From assembly GCA_903929895.1 (NCBI GenBank), contig CAIYWM010000611.1:1-5369 (forward strand): 5,369 nucleotides of DNA, in the 5' to 3' direction. Source of the DNA: an uncultured Alphaproteobacteria bacterium. GTDB lineage: Bacteria; Pseudomonadota; Alphaproteobacteria; Reyranellales; Reyranellaceae. The notes under the pieces were generated by a model. It did no database searches and was not told where the DNA came from. It worked only from the letters and a program-made list of their open reading frames with translations. This document shows positions 1-5,369 of the stretch, in pieces. How positions within the stretch are numbered: position 1 is the first letter of the stretch; each line of letters opens with the position of its first letter. A program made the position numbers and the translations under genes.

Positions 1-32
1 AGATCACGTCCGCGATTGAAGCGGCGCTCTGA
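1..32 (+). CDS. Possible C-terminal end of an unidentified forward gene
   Basis: From base 3 the forward strand reads without interruption as ITSAIEAAL and then TGA at 30-32. A short Ala/Leu-rich helical end of this kind is common at protein C-termini, and it would stop just before the convergent glycosylase gene, whose stop codon lies at 36-38. Only nine codons are visible, which is far too few to identify a family or to exclude a chance open stretch. No terminator is visible between the two converging stops. Confidence 0.25.
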   Translation, partial: ITSAIEAAL

Positions 33-35
33 GTC

Positions 36-686
36 TCACGCGTCGAGCGCGCGACGGACGCCGTCGAAGACCTGGTGAAACATCACGGTCGTGAGACGGC
101 CGGTGTTCGTGTTGTAGCGGGAGCAGTGATAGCTGTCGGCGAGCATCAATCCGGTCGGCAGCGTGTGCAGGCGGCCGTGGATGAACGGGTAAGTGCCCGC
201 CGGCCGCACCGTCAGCGCCCGCAGGATCTGATCGTGGGCGCCCTTGCCCAGGGCCACGAGTATTCGCAGCTTCGGCATGACGGCTAGTTCGGACTGCAGG
301 AACGGCCGGCAGGCAGTGAACTCGACAGGCAACGGCTTGTTCTCGGGCGGCAGGCAGCGCACCGCATTGGCGATGCGGCAGTCGACGAGCTGCAGCCCGT
401 CGTTCGGATCGGCGCGGTAGGTGCCCTGTGCGAAGCCGAACTTCAGCAGGGTCGAGTAGAGTAGATCACCGGCATAGTCGCCGGTGAAGGGGCGGCCGGT
501 GCGGTTGGCGCCCTTCATGCCCGGCGCCAGCCCGACGATCAGCAGGCGGGCATCCAGCTTGCCGAACGAGCGGACGGGAGCGTTTTTCCAGTCCGAGTGC
601 TTGCCCTGCAGCTCAGGGCGGAAGTCCACGCGCCTCGGGCAGCGCGGACAGTCTAGCGGTGGCTCTTCGAAGGCTTGCGCAGACAC
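36..686 (-). CDS. Family 5 (UdgB-type) uracil-DNA glycosylase, 4Fe-4S
   Basis: A 216-residue DNA base-excision repair enzyme predicted to remove uracil (and, in studied family 5 members, some other deaminated bases) from DNA in the cytoplasm. Four cysteines fit the iron-sulfur cluster of family 4/5 glycosylases: C13 and C16 (CPRC), then C111 and C126. Motif 1 is GLAPGMKGANRTGRPFTGD (residues 52-70); it lacks the catalytic Asp/Asn of other families, as expected for family 5. Motif 2 is YHCSRYNTNTGRLT (186-199), where the usual HPS reads HCS. The gene starts with GTG; the next in-frame Met is residue 57, inside motif 1, so a later ATG start would lose half the cluster. A GAGG lies about 12 bases upstream, overlapping the end of the NYN gene. 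It lies 14 bases behind that gene on the same strand, so the two probably form an operon. Family assignment is firm; substrate range is inferred. Confidence 0.9.
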   Translation of the reverse strand: MSAQAFEEPPLDCPRCPRRVDFRPELQGKHSDWKNAPVRSFGKLDARLLIVGLAPGMKGANRTGRPFTGDYAGDLLYSTLLKFGFAQGTYRADPNDGLQLVDCRIANAVRCLPPENKPLPVEFTACRPFLQSELAVMPKLRILVALGKGAHDQILRALTVRPAGTYPFIHGRLHTLPTGLMLADSYHCSRYNTNTGRLTTVMFHQVFDGVRRALDA

Positions 687-700
687 TGACGCAGGCGGCC

Positions 701-1330
701 TCAGGCCGAGCGCATCAGAGACTCGGAGGGCGCATCGTCGCCGTCCGCCTCGCCCTCTCGCGGCGCCACGGCGGCCGGACGGGGCGCGCGTTCGGACGGG
801 TTGCGGGCGATCAGCGGCGCCAGCTCGGACAGTTCGATGAAGTCGTCGGCCTGGCGGCGCAGCTCGTCGGCCACCATCGGCGGGGCGGACTTGATGGTGC
901 TGACGACCGAGACCCGGATACCGCGCCGCTGCACGGCCTCGACCAGCCGGCGGAAGTCGCCGTCGCCCGAGAACAGGATCACATGGTCGAGATGGTCGGC
1001 CATTTCGAGCACGTCGATGGCCAGCTCGATGTCCATGTTACCCTTGACCTTGCGGCGGCCCATGGCGTCGGTGAATTCCTTGGCCGGTTTGGTGACCATG
1101 GTGTAGCCGTTGTAGTCCAACCAATCGATCAGCGGCCGGATGGGCGAGTACTCCTGATCCTCGACCAGGGCGGTGTAGTAATACGCCCGGACCAGCCGGC
1201 CTTTTTCCCGGAAGACTTTCAGGAGGCGACGGTAGTCGATGTCGAAGCCCAGGGAGCGGGCGGCCGAATAGAGGTTTGCACCGTCGATGAACAGCGCGAC
1301 GCGCTCGTTCTCGTAGAAATTGCCCTTCAT
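701..1330 (-). CDS. NYN domain (LabA/DUF88-type) protein, putative ribonuclease
   Basis: A 209-residue protein with an N-terminal NYN domain, a PIN-like metal-dependent nuclease fold. Acidic residues expected to bind metal are visible: D16 in LFIDGANLYSA, D100 in KGNMDIELAIDVL, and D123 and D125 in FSGDGDF. The domain runs to about residue 175. The tail (about 176-209) is Pro/Ala-rich, then acidic, and probably disordered. I chose ATG at 1330 because the conserved NYN core begins right after it (NERVALFIDGAN). An in-frame ATG at 1420 would add 30 residues (FRSFIFFARQRILF and similar) that resemble translated promoter DNA and has no Shine-Dalgarno. The chosen ATG has only a weak AGGG about 10 bases upstream. 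Its target RNA is unknown; LabA-type proteins have been linked to circadian output in cyanobacteria, but that role cannot be transferred here. The gene leads the two-gene minus-strand unit with the glycosylase. Confidence 0.85.
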   Translation of the reverse strand: MKGNFYENERVALFIDGANLYSAARSLGFDIDYRRLLKVFREKGRLVRAYYYTALVEDQEYSPIRPLIDWLDYNGYTMVTKPAKEFTDAMGRRKVKGNMDIELAIDVLEMADHLDHVILFSGDGDFRRLVEAVQRRGIRVSVVSTIKSAPPMVADELRRQADDFIELSELAPLIARNPSERAPRPAAVAPREGEADGDDAPSESLMRSA

Positions 1331-1404
1331 GGTGACCGAGCCCTGTTTGAATAAAATGCGCTGGCGAGCGAAAAATATGAAGCTGCGAAAGGCTGGTAAC
1401 CCAT
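1327..1404 (-). CDS. Candidate 25-codon leader ORF ahead of the NYN gene
   Basis: On the minus strand, AGGAGAGG (1412-1405) sits directly before an ATG at 1404. This opens a 25-codon frame beginning MGYQPFAASY and ending RARSP. Its TGA (1329-1327) overlaps the NYN gene's ATG (1330-1328) as ATGA, the classic arrangement for translational coupling. The NYN gene has only a weak ribosome site of its own, while this is the best Shine-Dalgarno in the gap and has no other in-frame use. The gap between AGGAG and ATG is a little short, at 4 bases. The peptide resembles no family I know. It could be a chance frame in AT-rich leader DNA. Confidence 0.35.
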   Translation of the reverse strand: MGYQPFAASYFSLASAFYSNRARSP

Positions 1405-1473
1405 ACCTCTCCTGGAACATATTAAGAGTAGGTTGTTAACCTAAGGATCACAAGGGGTTGAGGGAGCTTGCTG
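1331..1473. promoter_or_regulatory. Divergent intergenic region between the NYN gene and folK
   Basis: This is the only divergent gap in the window and is visibly richer in A/T than its surroundings, especially 1346-1380 and 1418-1445 (for example ATAAAATG, AAAAATATGA, CATATTAAGAG). Promoters for both directions are expected here. I found no convincing -35/-10 pair: on the minus strand TTACCA, 16 bases, TATTTT matches at only 4 of 6 in each box and would fall inside the candidate leader ORF. A short imperfect palindrome, GGTTGTTAACC (1431-1441), is present but too small to call an operator. Confidence 0.35.
1460..1466 (+). promoter_or_regulatory. Ribosome binding site deciding the folK start
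   Basis: GAGGGAG is a strong Shine-Dalgarno match. It stands 7 bases before GTG at 1474, a normal spacing, but only 1 base before the alternative TTG at 1468. It therefore argues for the shorter, GTG-initiated protein. Confidence 0.65.
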
Positions 1474-2025
1474 GTGGACAACACAGGCGACCGACCGGTT
1501 TTCGTGGGCGCCGGCGCCAATCTCCCTCACCCGTCCTACGCCTCGCCGCGCGAGACGTTGCAGGCCGCCCTGCTCGAGCTCGACCGTCGGGGGGGCCGCG
1601 TGCTGCGTTACTCGCGCTGGTACAGGACGGCCCCGGTGCCGGTCTCGGACCAGCCCTGGTACGTGAACGTGGTGGCCGAGGTGGCCACGTCTCTTTCCGC
1701 CGACGACCTGCTGATCGCCCTGCACGAGATCGAGGAGCTGTTCGGACGGGTTCGCAGTGTGCCCAATGCGCCCCGGCTGATCGATCTGGATTTGCTCGAT
1801 TATCGCGGGGAAACAGCCGCTCCCGGTACTGGGAGAGCCATCCTGCCGCACCCCCGGATGGCCGGGCGGGCCTTTGTCCTGCGGCCCTTGGCCGATCTCG
1901 CGCCAACCTGGCGCCACCCATTGTCGGGCACGTCGATCGACGACCTGCTGAATGCCCTGCCGGAGGACCAGATGGCCCAGCCCTTCCAGCCGCCCGGCTT
2001 GCCTTTTGGGCCGGGGCGGGTATAA
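1474..2025 (+). CDS. folK: 2-amino-4-hydroxy-6-hydroxymethyldihydropteridine pyrophosphokinase (HPPK)
   Basis: The enzyme transfers pyrophosphate from ATP to 6-hydroxymethyl-7,8-dihydropterin, giving the pterin substrate of dihydropteroate synthase in cytoplasmic folate synthesis. The 183-residue protein carries the HPPK signature PNAPRLIDLDLLDY (97-110); D104 and D106 correspond to the two magnesium-binding aspartates and R101 to the conserved arginine. The following LPHPRMAGRAFVLRPL (124-139) holds the conserved His and Arg of the ATP-binding loop. The early part has the expected VGAGANL (11-17) and SRWYRTAPV (47-55). It is slightly longer than E. coli HPPK because of a Pro-rich C-terminal tail. 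I chose GTG at 1474 because GAGGGAG (1460-1466) lies 7 bases before it; TTG at 1468 is in frame but only 1 base from that site. folB and folP are not nearby. It is probably first in the plus-strand run, with rpoZ starting 35 bases later. Confidence 0.93.
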   Translation: MDNTGDRPVFVGAGANLPHPSYASPRETLQAALLELDRRGGRVLRYSRWYRTAPVPVSDQPWYVNVVAEVATSLSADDLLIALHEIEELFGRVRSVPNAPRLIDLDLLDYRGETAAPGTGRAILPHPRMAGRAFVLRPLADLAPTWRHPLSGTSIDDLLNALPEDQMAQPFQPPGLPFGPGRV

Positions 2026-2026
2026 C
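1999..2026 (+). promoter_or_regulatory. Candidate sigma-70 promoter for rpoZ inside the folK 3' end
   Basis: TTGCCT (1999-2004) and TATAAC (2021-2026) are 16 bases apart and match the consensus boxes at 4 of 6 and 5 of 6 positions. Transcription would begin near 2033, giving a short leader before the rpoZ ATG at 2061. The -10 box contains the folK stop codon (TAA, 2023-2025). If active, it would let omega and possibly rsh be expressed without folK. In GC-rich DNA the TATAAC stands out, but chance is not excluded. Confidence 0.4.
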
Positions 2027-2060
2027 CGCCGGCTTCCAGGAAATTCTGAGGTTCCCGCCC

Positions 2061-2423
2061 ATGGCGCGTGTCACCGTCGAAGACTGCATCGTGCAGATTC
2101 CCAACCGTTTCGAGTTGGTCATGTTCGCCTCGCAGCGCGCTCGTGACATCTCGGCCGGCGCCCAGATCACGCTCGACCGCGATCGCGACAAGAACCCGGT
2201 CGTGGCGCTGCGCGAGATCGCCGAGATGAAGCTCGACCAGGCCGTCCTCAAGGATTCCCTGATCTCGGGCATGCAGAAGCACGCCGACGTCGACAAGCCC
2301 GAGGAAGTCAACGAGATGGCCGAGCTCGAGCAGGAGCTCGCCGCGGCGCTGGCGCAGGGTGGCGCCGAAGCCGCCCAGCCCAAGGCACTGCCGATGGCCG
2401 AGGAAGACGACGTCGCGGAGTAG
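2061..2423 (+). CDS. rpoZ: DNA-directed RNA polymerase omega subunit
   Basis: Omega binds the C-terminal part of beta-prime and helps RNA polymerase assemble and stay stable. The 120-residue product has the family hallmarks NRFELVMFASQRARDI (residues 15-30) and KNPVVALREIA (44-54). It begins MARVTVEDC; in E. coli the same Met-Ala-Arg start contributes to a (p)ppGpp binding site between omega and beta-prime. It is longer than E. coli omega (91 residues) because of an acidic, Ala/Glu-rich C-terminal extension from about residue 75 that ends in EEDDVAE; extended omegas are usual in alphaproteobacteria. The start is supported by GAGG at 2048-2051, 9 bases before ATG. Placement directly upstream of the (p)ppGpp enzyme gene is a common arrangement in proteobacteria. 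Confidence 0.95.
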   Translation: MARVTVEDCIVQIPNRFELVMFASQRARDISAGAQITLDRDRDKNPVVALREIAEMKLDQAVLKDSLISGMQKHADVDKPEEVNEMAELEQELAAALAQGGAEAAQPKALPMAEEDDVAE

Positions 2424-2430
2424 TCCGGCG

Positions 2431-2461
2431 GCGGCCTGAGCCCCAACTGGGTTCGGGCCGC
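2431..2461 (+). terminator. Strong hairpin between rpoZ and rsh (terminator or attenuator)
   Basis: The arms GCGGCCTGAGCCC (2431-2443) and GGGTTCGGGCCGC (2449-2461) can form a 13-bp stem with two G-U pairs and a CAACT loop. It starts 7 bases after the rpoZ stop codon. The bases that follow (TATTCGCGC) are not a T-tract, so it is not a canonical intrinsic terminator. It could be a weak terminator that attenuates read-through into rsh, or a 3'-end stabiliser of the rpoZ message. Confidence 0.5.
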
Positions 2462-2501
2462 TATTCGCGCAAACGTCGTGGAGTGAACGCAATCGTCCCC
2501 A

Positions 2502-2507
2502 TATAGT
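2502..2507 (+). promoter_or_regulatory. Possible -10 element just upstream of rsh
   Basis: TATAGT matches the -10 consensus at 5 of 6 positions and lies after the rpoZ hairpin. No good -35 box is found 16-18 bases upstream (the 17-base position reads TGGAGT). A start near 2514 would leave only about six untranslated bases and remove or crowd the GGGG (2508-2511) that otherwise serves as the rsh ribosome site. Weak candidate. Confidence 0.2.
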
Positions 2508-2519
2508 GGGGCGAAAGCC

Positions 2520-4700
2520 ATGATTCGCCAATTCGAACTCGTCGAGCGCGTACAGTCCTACGATCCGGATGCGGACGAGGACGTCCTGAACCGCGCCTAT
2601 GTCTATGGCCTGAAGAAGCACGGCAACCAGCTCCGCGCCTCGGGCGACCCCTATTTCTCCCATCCCGTCGAGGTCGCAGGCCTCCTGGCCGAGATGCGGC
2701 TCGACACCGACTCGATCGTCACGGGCCTGCTGCACGACACGCTCGAGGATACCGACGCGACGCGCGACGAGATCGCCAGCCTGTTCGGCGAGGACATTGC
2801 GCGCCTGGTCGACGGCGTTACGAAGCTTTCTCGCCTGGAAATCCAGTCGGAGAGCACCAAGGAAGCCGAGAACCTGCGCAAGCTGGTGCTCGCGATGTCG
2901 TCCGACATCCGCGTGCTTCTGGTGAAGCTCGCCGACCGCCTGCACAACATGCGCACGCTCCATCACATCAAGGAGCCTGCGCGGCGCCGCCGCATCGCCC
3001 GCGAAACCATGGACCTCTACGCGCCGCTCGCCTCGCGCATCGGCATGGAGAAGGTGAAGCGCGAATTGGAGGAGCTGGCTTTCGCCGAGCTCAATCCCGA
3101 TGGCCGCGCCTCGGTACTGGCGCGCCAGGGTTATCTGCGCGAGCGCGGCGACAAGCTGGTGCCGCAGATCGAGGTCGAGCTGGTCAGGACGCTGAAGGAG
3201 GGCGGGCTCGAGGCCCAGGTCTCGGGTCGCGAAAAGACGCCCTATTCGATCTGGCGGAAGATGCAGACGAAGAACGTCTCCTTCGAGCAGCTCTCCGACA
3301 TCATGGCGTTCCGCATCATCGTCGCGGACGTGGCCCAGTGCTATCAGGCGCTCGGCCTGCTGCACGGCCGCTACCAGGTGCTGCCGCAACGCTTCAAGGA
3401 CTATATCTCGGTTCCCAAGCCCAACGGCTACCGCTCGCTGCACACCGGCGTCATCGGCCCGCTCGGCCAGCGCATCGAGATCCAGATCCGCACCGAGGAG
3501 ATGCAGGACCAGGCCGAGCGCGGCGTGGCCTCCCACTGGATCTACAAGCATGGCGGTCCGTCGACCGACGCGCCGCAATATGCCTGGCTGCGCAGCCTGA
3601 TGGACATCCTCGACAAGGCGCCCAATGCCGAGGAATTCCTCGAGCACACCAAGCTCGAGATGTTCCAGGACCAGGTCTTCTGTTTCACGCCCAAGGGCAA
3701 GCTGATCGCGCTGCCGCGTGGCGCGACGCCGATCGACTTTGCCTATGCGGTGCACAGCCAGGTGGGCGATACCTGCGTCGGCGCCAAGATCAACGGCCGC
3801 ATGCTGCCGCTGCGCACGCAGCTCTCGAACGGCGACCAGGTCGACATCATCACGTCGAAGGCGCAGACCCCGTCGCCGACCTGGGAGCGTTTCGTCGTCA
3901 CCGGCAAGGCCAAGGCCGCGATCCGCCGCTTCATCCGTACGCGCCAGCGCGAGCAGTACATCCAGCTCGGCAAGTCGCTGCTCGAGAAAGCCTTCCATGA
4001 GGAGGGCTACGAGGTCACCGAAAAGGGCCTCGACGGCGTGCGCATCAACTTCAAGCAGGCCTCGACGGACGACCTCATCGCGACGGTCGGCGCCGGCCTC
4101 GTCGGTGCCCGCGAAGTCTTGACGGCGGTCTATCCGGGGCTGAAGCAGCCACGCAAGGGCGGTGCCGACATCGTGCCGATTTCGCGGGCTCGCTCTAAGT
4201 CCGGCAAGGCCGGCGAGGGTGTGCGAGGCGGCAAGCTCGAGGCCGAGCAGATCCCGATTCGCGGGCTGATCCCGGGCATGGCGGTGCATTTCGCGCGCTG
4301 CTGCCACCCGCTGCCCGGCGACCGCATCGTCGGCATCATCACGACGGGCAAGGGCATCACCATCCACACGATCGACTGCGCCACGCTGGAGAGTTTCTCC
4401 GAGGCGCCGGAGCGCTGGATCGACGTCGGCTGGGATTCGGTGAGCGAGGGTGGGGGCGGCGTCTACACGGGGCGGCTCAAGATCACCGTCGCCAACCAGC
4501 CCGGCAGTCTGTCGAGCCTTTCCACGGTGATCGCCCGCCACGAGGGCAACATTTCCAACCTGCGCATCGTCAATCGGTCGATGGATTTCTTCGACATGGT
4601 GATCGACGTCGAGGTGTCCGATGTGAAGCACCTGGCCGACATCACCGCGGCTCTGCGCGCCACTCCCGCCATCAACGCCGTCGAACGCGCCCGCAATTGA
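2520..4700 (+). CDS. rsh: Bifunctional (p)ppGpp synthetase/hydrolase, long RelA/SpoT homolog
   Basis: The enzyme makes (p)ppGpp from ATP and GDP/GTP and hydrolyses it, setting the stringent response. The 726-residue protein has the full long-RSH layout. The N-terminal HD hydrolase (about 25-180) has its metal ligands intact: H48, H72-D73 in HDTLEDT, and D139 in [11 protein letters not shown]. The synthetase (about 230-345) has GREKTPYS, D260, RFKDY (291-295), PNGYRSLHT with Y304, and E320 in EIQIRT. RFKD rather than the EFDD of monofunctional RelA marks a bifunctional enzyme. A TGS domain (384-446, with H412 in AYAVHS) is followed by a helical region, a basic low-complexity linker (about 555-575), a CC/H/C zinc-finger region (C594, C595, H616, C620) and an ACT domain (about 651-726). 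The latter parts link the enzyme to the ribosome and metabolic signals in the family. Start: ATG with GGGG 8 bases upstream. It may be read from rpoZ through the hairpin, and pdxJ follows 34 bases later. Confidence 0.96.
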   Translation: MIRQFELVERVQSYDPDADEDVLNRAYVYGLKKHGNQLRASGDPYFSHPVEVAGLLAEMRLDTDSIVTGLLHDTLEDTDATRDEIASLFGEDIARLVDGVTKLSRLEIQSESTKEAENLRKLVLAMSSDIRVLLVKLADRLHNMRTLHHIKEPARRRRIARETMDLYAPLASRIGMEKVKRELEELAFAELNPDGRASVLARQGYLRERGDKLVPQIEVELVRTLKEGGLEAQVSGREKTPYSIWRKMQTKNVSFEQLSDIMAFRIIVADVAQCYQALGLLHGRYQVLPQRFKDYISVPKPNGYRSLHTGVIGPLGQRIEIQIRTEEMQDQAERGVASHWIYKHGGPSTDAPQYAWLRSLMDILDKAPNAEEFLEHTKLEMFQDQVFCFTPKGKLIALPRGATPIDFAYAVHSQVGDTCVGAKINGRMLPLRTQLSNGDQVDIITSKAQTPSPTWERFVVTGKAKAAIRRFIRTRQREQYIQLGKSLLEKAFHEEGYEVTEKGLDGVRINFKQASTDDLIATVGAGLVGAREVLTAVYPGLKQPRKGGADIVPISRARSKSGKAGEGVRGGKLEAEQIPIRGLIPGMAVHFARCCHPLPGDRIVGIITTGKGITIHTIDCATLESFSEAPERWIDVGWDSVSEGGGGVYTGRLKITVANQPGSLSSLSTVIARHEGNISNLRIVNRSMDFFDMVIDVEVSDVKHLADITAALRATPAINAVERARN

Positions 4701-4734
4701 CGGCCTCATTATCCTCCCTATGCGAAAGATGCGT

Positions 4735-5369
4735 ATGACTGCGCCCAATCCCCTGCGTCTCGGAGTCAACATCGATCACGTCGCCACCGTGCGGAACGCG
4801 CGCGGCGGGCACCTGCCCGATCCGCTGCGGGCGGCGCGCCTGGCCGAGGCGGCGGGCGCCGACGGCATCACCGCCCATCTGCGCGAGGACCGGCGCCACA
4901 TCGTCGATGCCGACATCGAAGGCTTGATGCGCGAACTCAAGGTGCCGCTCAACTTCGAGATGGCGGCGACCCAGGAGATGGTCGACATCGCCTTGCGTCA
5001 CCGGCCGCACGCGGCCTGCATCGTGCCGGAAAAGCGTGAGGAGCGGACGACCGAAGGTGGGCTCGACGCGGCCGGCCAGCACAATCACCTGAGGCCAGTG
5101 GTCGCCCGCCTGCGCGATGCCGGCATACGCGTCTCGCTCTTCATCGAGGCCGATCCGCGCCAGCTCGAGGCGGCGGTCGCGCTGGGCGCGCCGGTCGTGG
5201 AGCTGCACACCGGCCGTTATTGCGAGATCGAGGGGCAGGCCAAGCAGGCGGAATTGCAACGCATCGCCGCGGCGGCGAAGCTGTGCGCCCGGCTCGGCCT
5301 CGAATGCCATGCCGGCCACGGGCTGAGCTACGCCGACGTGGCCCCGATCGCCGCCATTCCCGAGGTGCG
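4735..5369 (+). CDS. pdxJ: Pyridoxine 5'-phosphate synthase, 3' end outside window
   Basis: PdxJ condenses 1-deoxy-D-xylulose 5-phosphate with 3-amino-2-oxopropyl phosphate to give pyridoxine 5'-phosphate, the ring-closing step of the DXP-dependent vitamin B6 pathway. The 211 complete codons visible show the TIM-barrel family hallmarks: [16 protein letters not shown] (10-25), [16 protein letters not shown] (41-56), E75 in NFEMA, the loop [16 protein letters not shown], and GHGLSY with H195. H48, E75 and H195 match the usual catalytic positions. By comparison with E. coli PdxJ about 30-40 residues are missing at the right edge, so this is cut by the window, not broken. Three in-frame ATGs lie close together (4720, 4729, 4735). 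I prefer 4735: it best matches the usual N-terminus and has GAAAG 6 bases upstream, whereas 4720 is preceded by pyrimidines. The 34-base gap to rsh holds no terminator, suggesting co-transcription. Confidence 0.93.
   Translation, partial: MTAPNPLRLGVNIDHVATVRNARGGHLPDPLRAARLAEAAGADGITAHLREDRRHIVDADIEGLMRELKVPLNFEMAATQEMVDIALRHRPHAACIVPEKREERTTEGGLDAAGQHNHLRPVVARLRDAGIRVSLFIEADPRQLEAAVALGAPVVELHTGRYCEIEGQAKQAELQRIAAAAKLCARLGLECHAGHGLSYADVAPIAAIPEV

Noticed and set aside
659..1354. 231-codon forward frame antisense to the NYN gene
   Set aside because: It is a shadow of the well-supported minus-strand gene with NYN motifs; its own translation shows no recognisable domain.
1331..1420. 30-residue N-terminal extension of the NYN protein from ATG at 1420
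   Set aside because: The extension is translated AT-rich intergenic DNA, has no ribosome site ahead of it, and precedes a core that normally begins close to ALFIDGAN.
1431..1441. GGTTGTTAACC near-palindrome as an operator
   Set aside because: It is short and imperfect, with no second copy in the window; this size occurs easily by chance.
1458..2060. In-frame upstream extension of rpoZ through the folK region
   Set aside because: The frame is open only because of high GC. It covers folK in another frame and reads as Arg/Pro/Gly-rich sequence. The omega family starts at MARVT (2061), with a suitable Shine-Dalgarno.
1800..4772. A 990-codon open frame on the minus strand across folK, rpoZ and rsh
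   Set aside because: It lies antisense to three clearly identified genes. Its Asp/Arg/Ala/Leu/His-rich, repetitive composition is what GC-biased third positions produce on the opposite strand, and it resembles no family.
4672..5319. 215-codon minus-strand frame opposite pdxJ
   Set aside because: It is antisense to an unmistakable PdxJ and shows the same GC-driven shadow composition.

Overview
The window looks like a conserved housekeeping stretch of an alphaproteobacterial chromosome. The DNA is GC-rich, with G/C-biased third codon positions. The gene order folK-rpoZ-rsh-pdxJ is a known alphaproteobacterial arrangement; pdxJ is usually followed by acpS, lepB, rnc and era, which would lie past the right edge. 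A Rhodospirillales-like lineage is plausible, but the sequence alone cannot settle the order. I see no insertion sequences, tRNA or rRNA genes, CRISPR arrays, prophage genes or recent-transfer signatures.

Layout: the first 35 bases may hold the last codons of a forward gene. Two minus-strand genes follow, reading leftwards and probably co-transcribed: a NYN/PIN-like ribonuclease-domain protein (start 1330, end 701) and, 14 bases after it, a family 5 iron-sulfur uracil-DNA glycosylase (start 686, end 36). A divergent, relatively AT-rich gap (1331-1473) separates them from a plus-strand run: folK (HPPK, folate synthesis; 1474-2025), rpoZ (RNA polymerase omega; 2061-2423), rsh (bifunctional (p)ppGpp synthetase/hydrolase; 2520-4700) and pdxJ (pyridoxine 5'-phosphate synthase; 4735 to beyond the right edge).

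How the genes fit together: Rsh makes and degrades (p)ppGpp. Omega, encoded just upstream, keeps the N-terminal Met-Ala-Arg motif that forms part of a (p)ppGpp site on RNA polymerase in E. coli, so the alarmone enzyme and part of its likely receptor are neighbours. FolK and PdxJ supply two cofactors, folate and pyridoxal phosphate. A 13-bp hairpin without a T-tract lies between rpoZ and rsh and could partly uncouple them.

No new multi-gene system is evident. The best leads are small: a possible 25-codon leader ORF with a good Shine-Dalgarno whose stop overlaps the NYN gene start, the rpoZ-rsh hairpin, and the Cys-for-Pro change in the glycosylase's second active-site motif.
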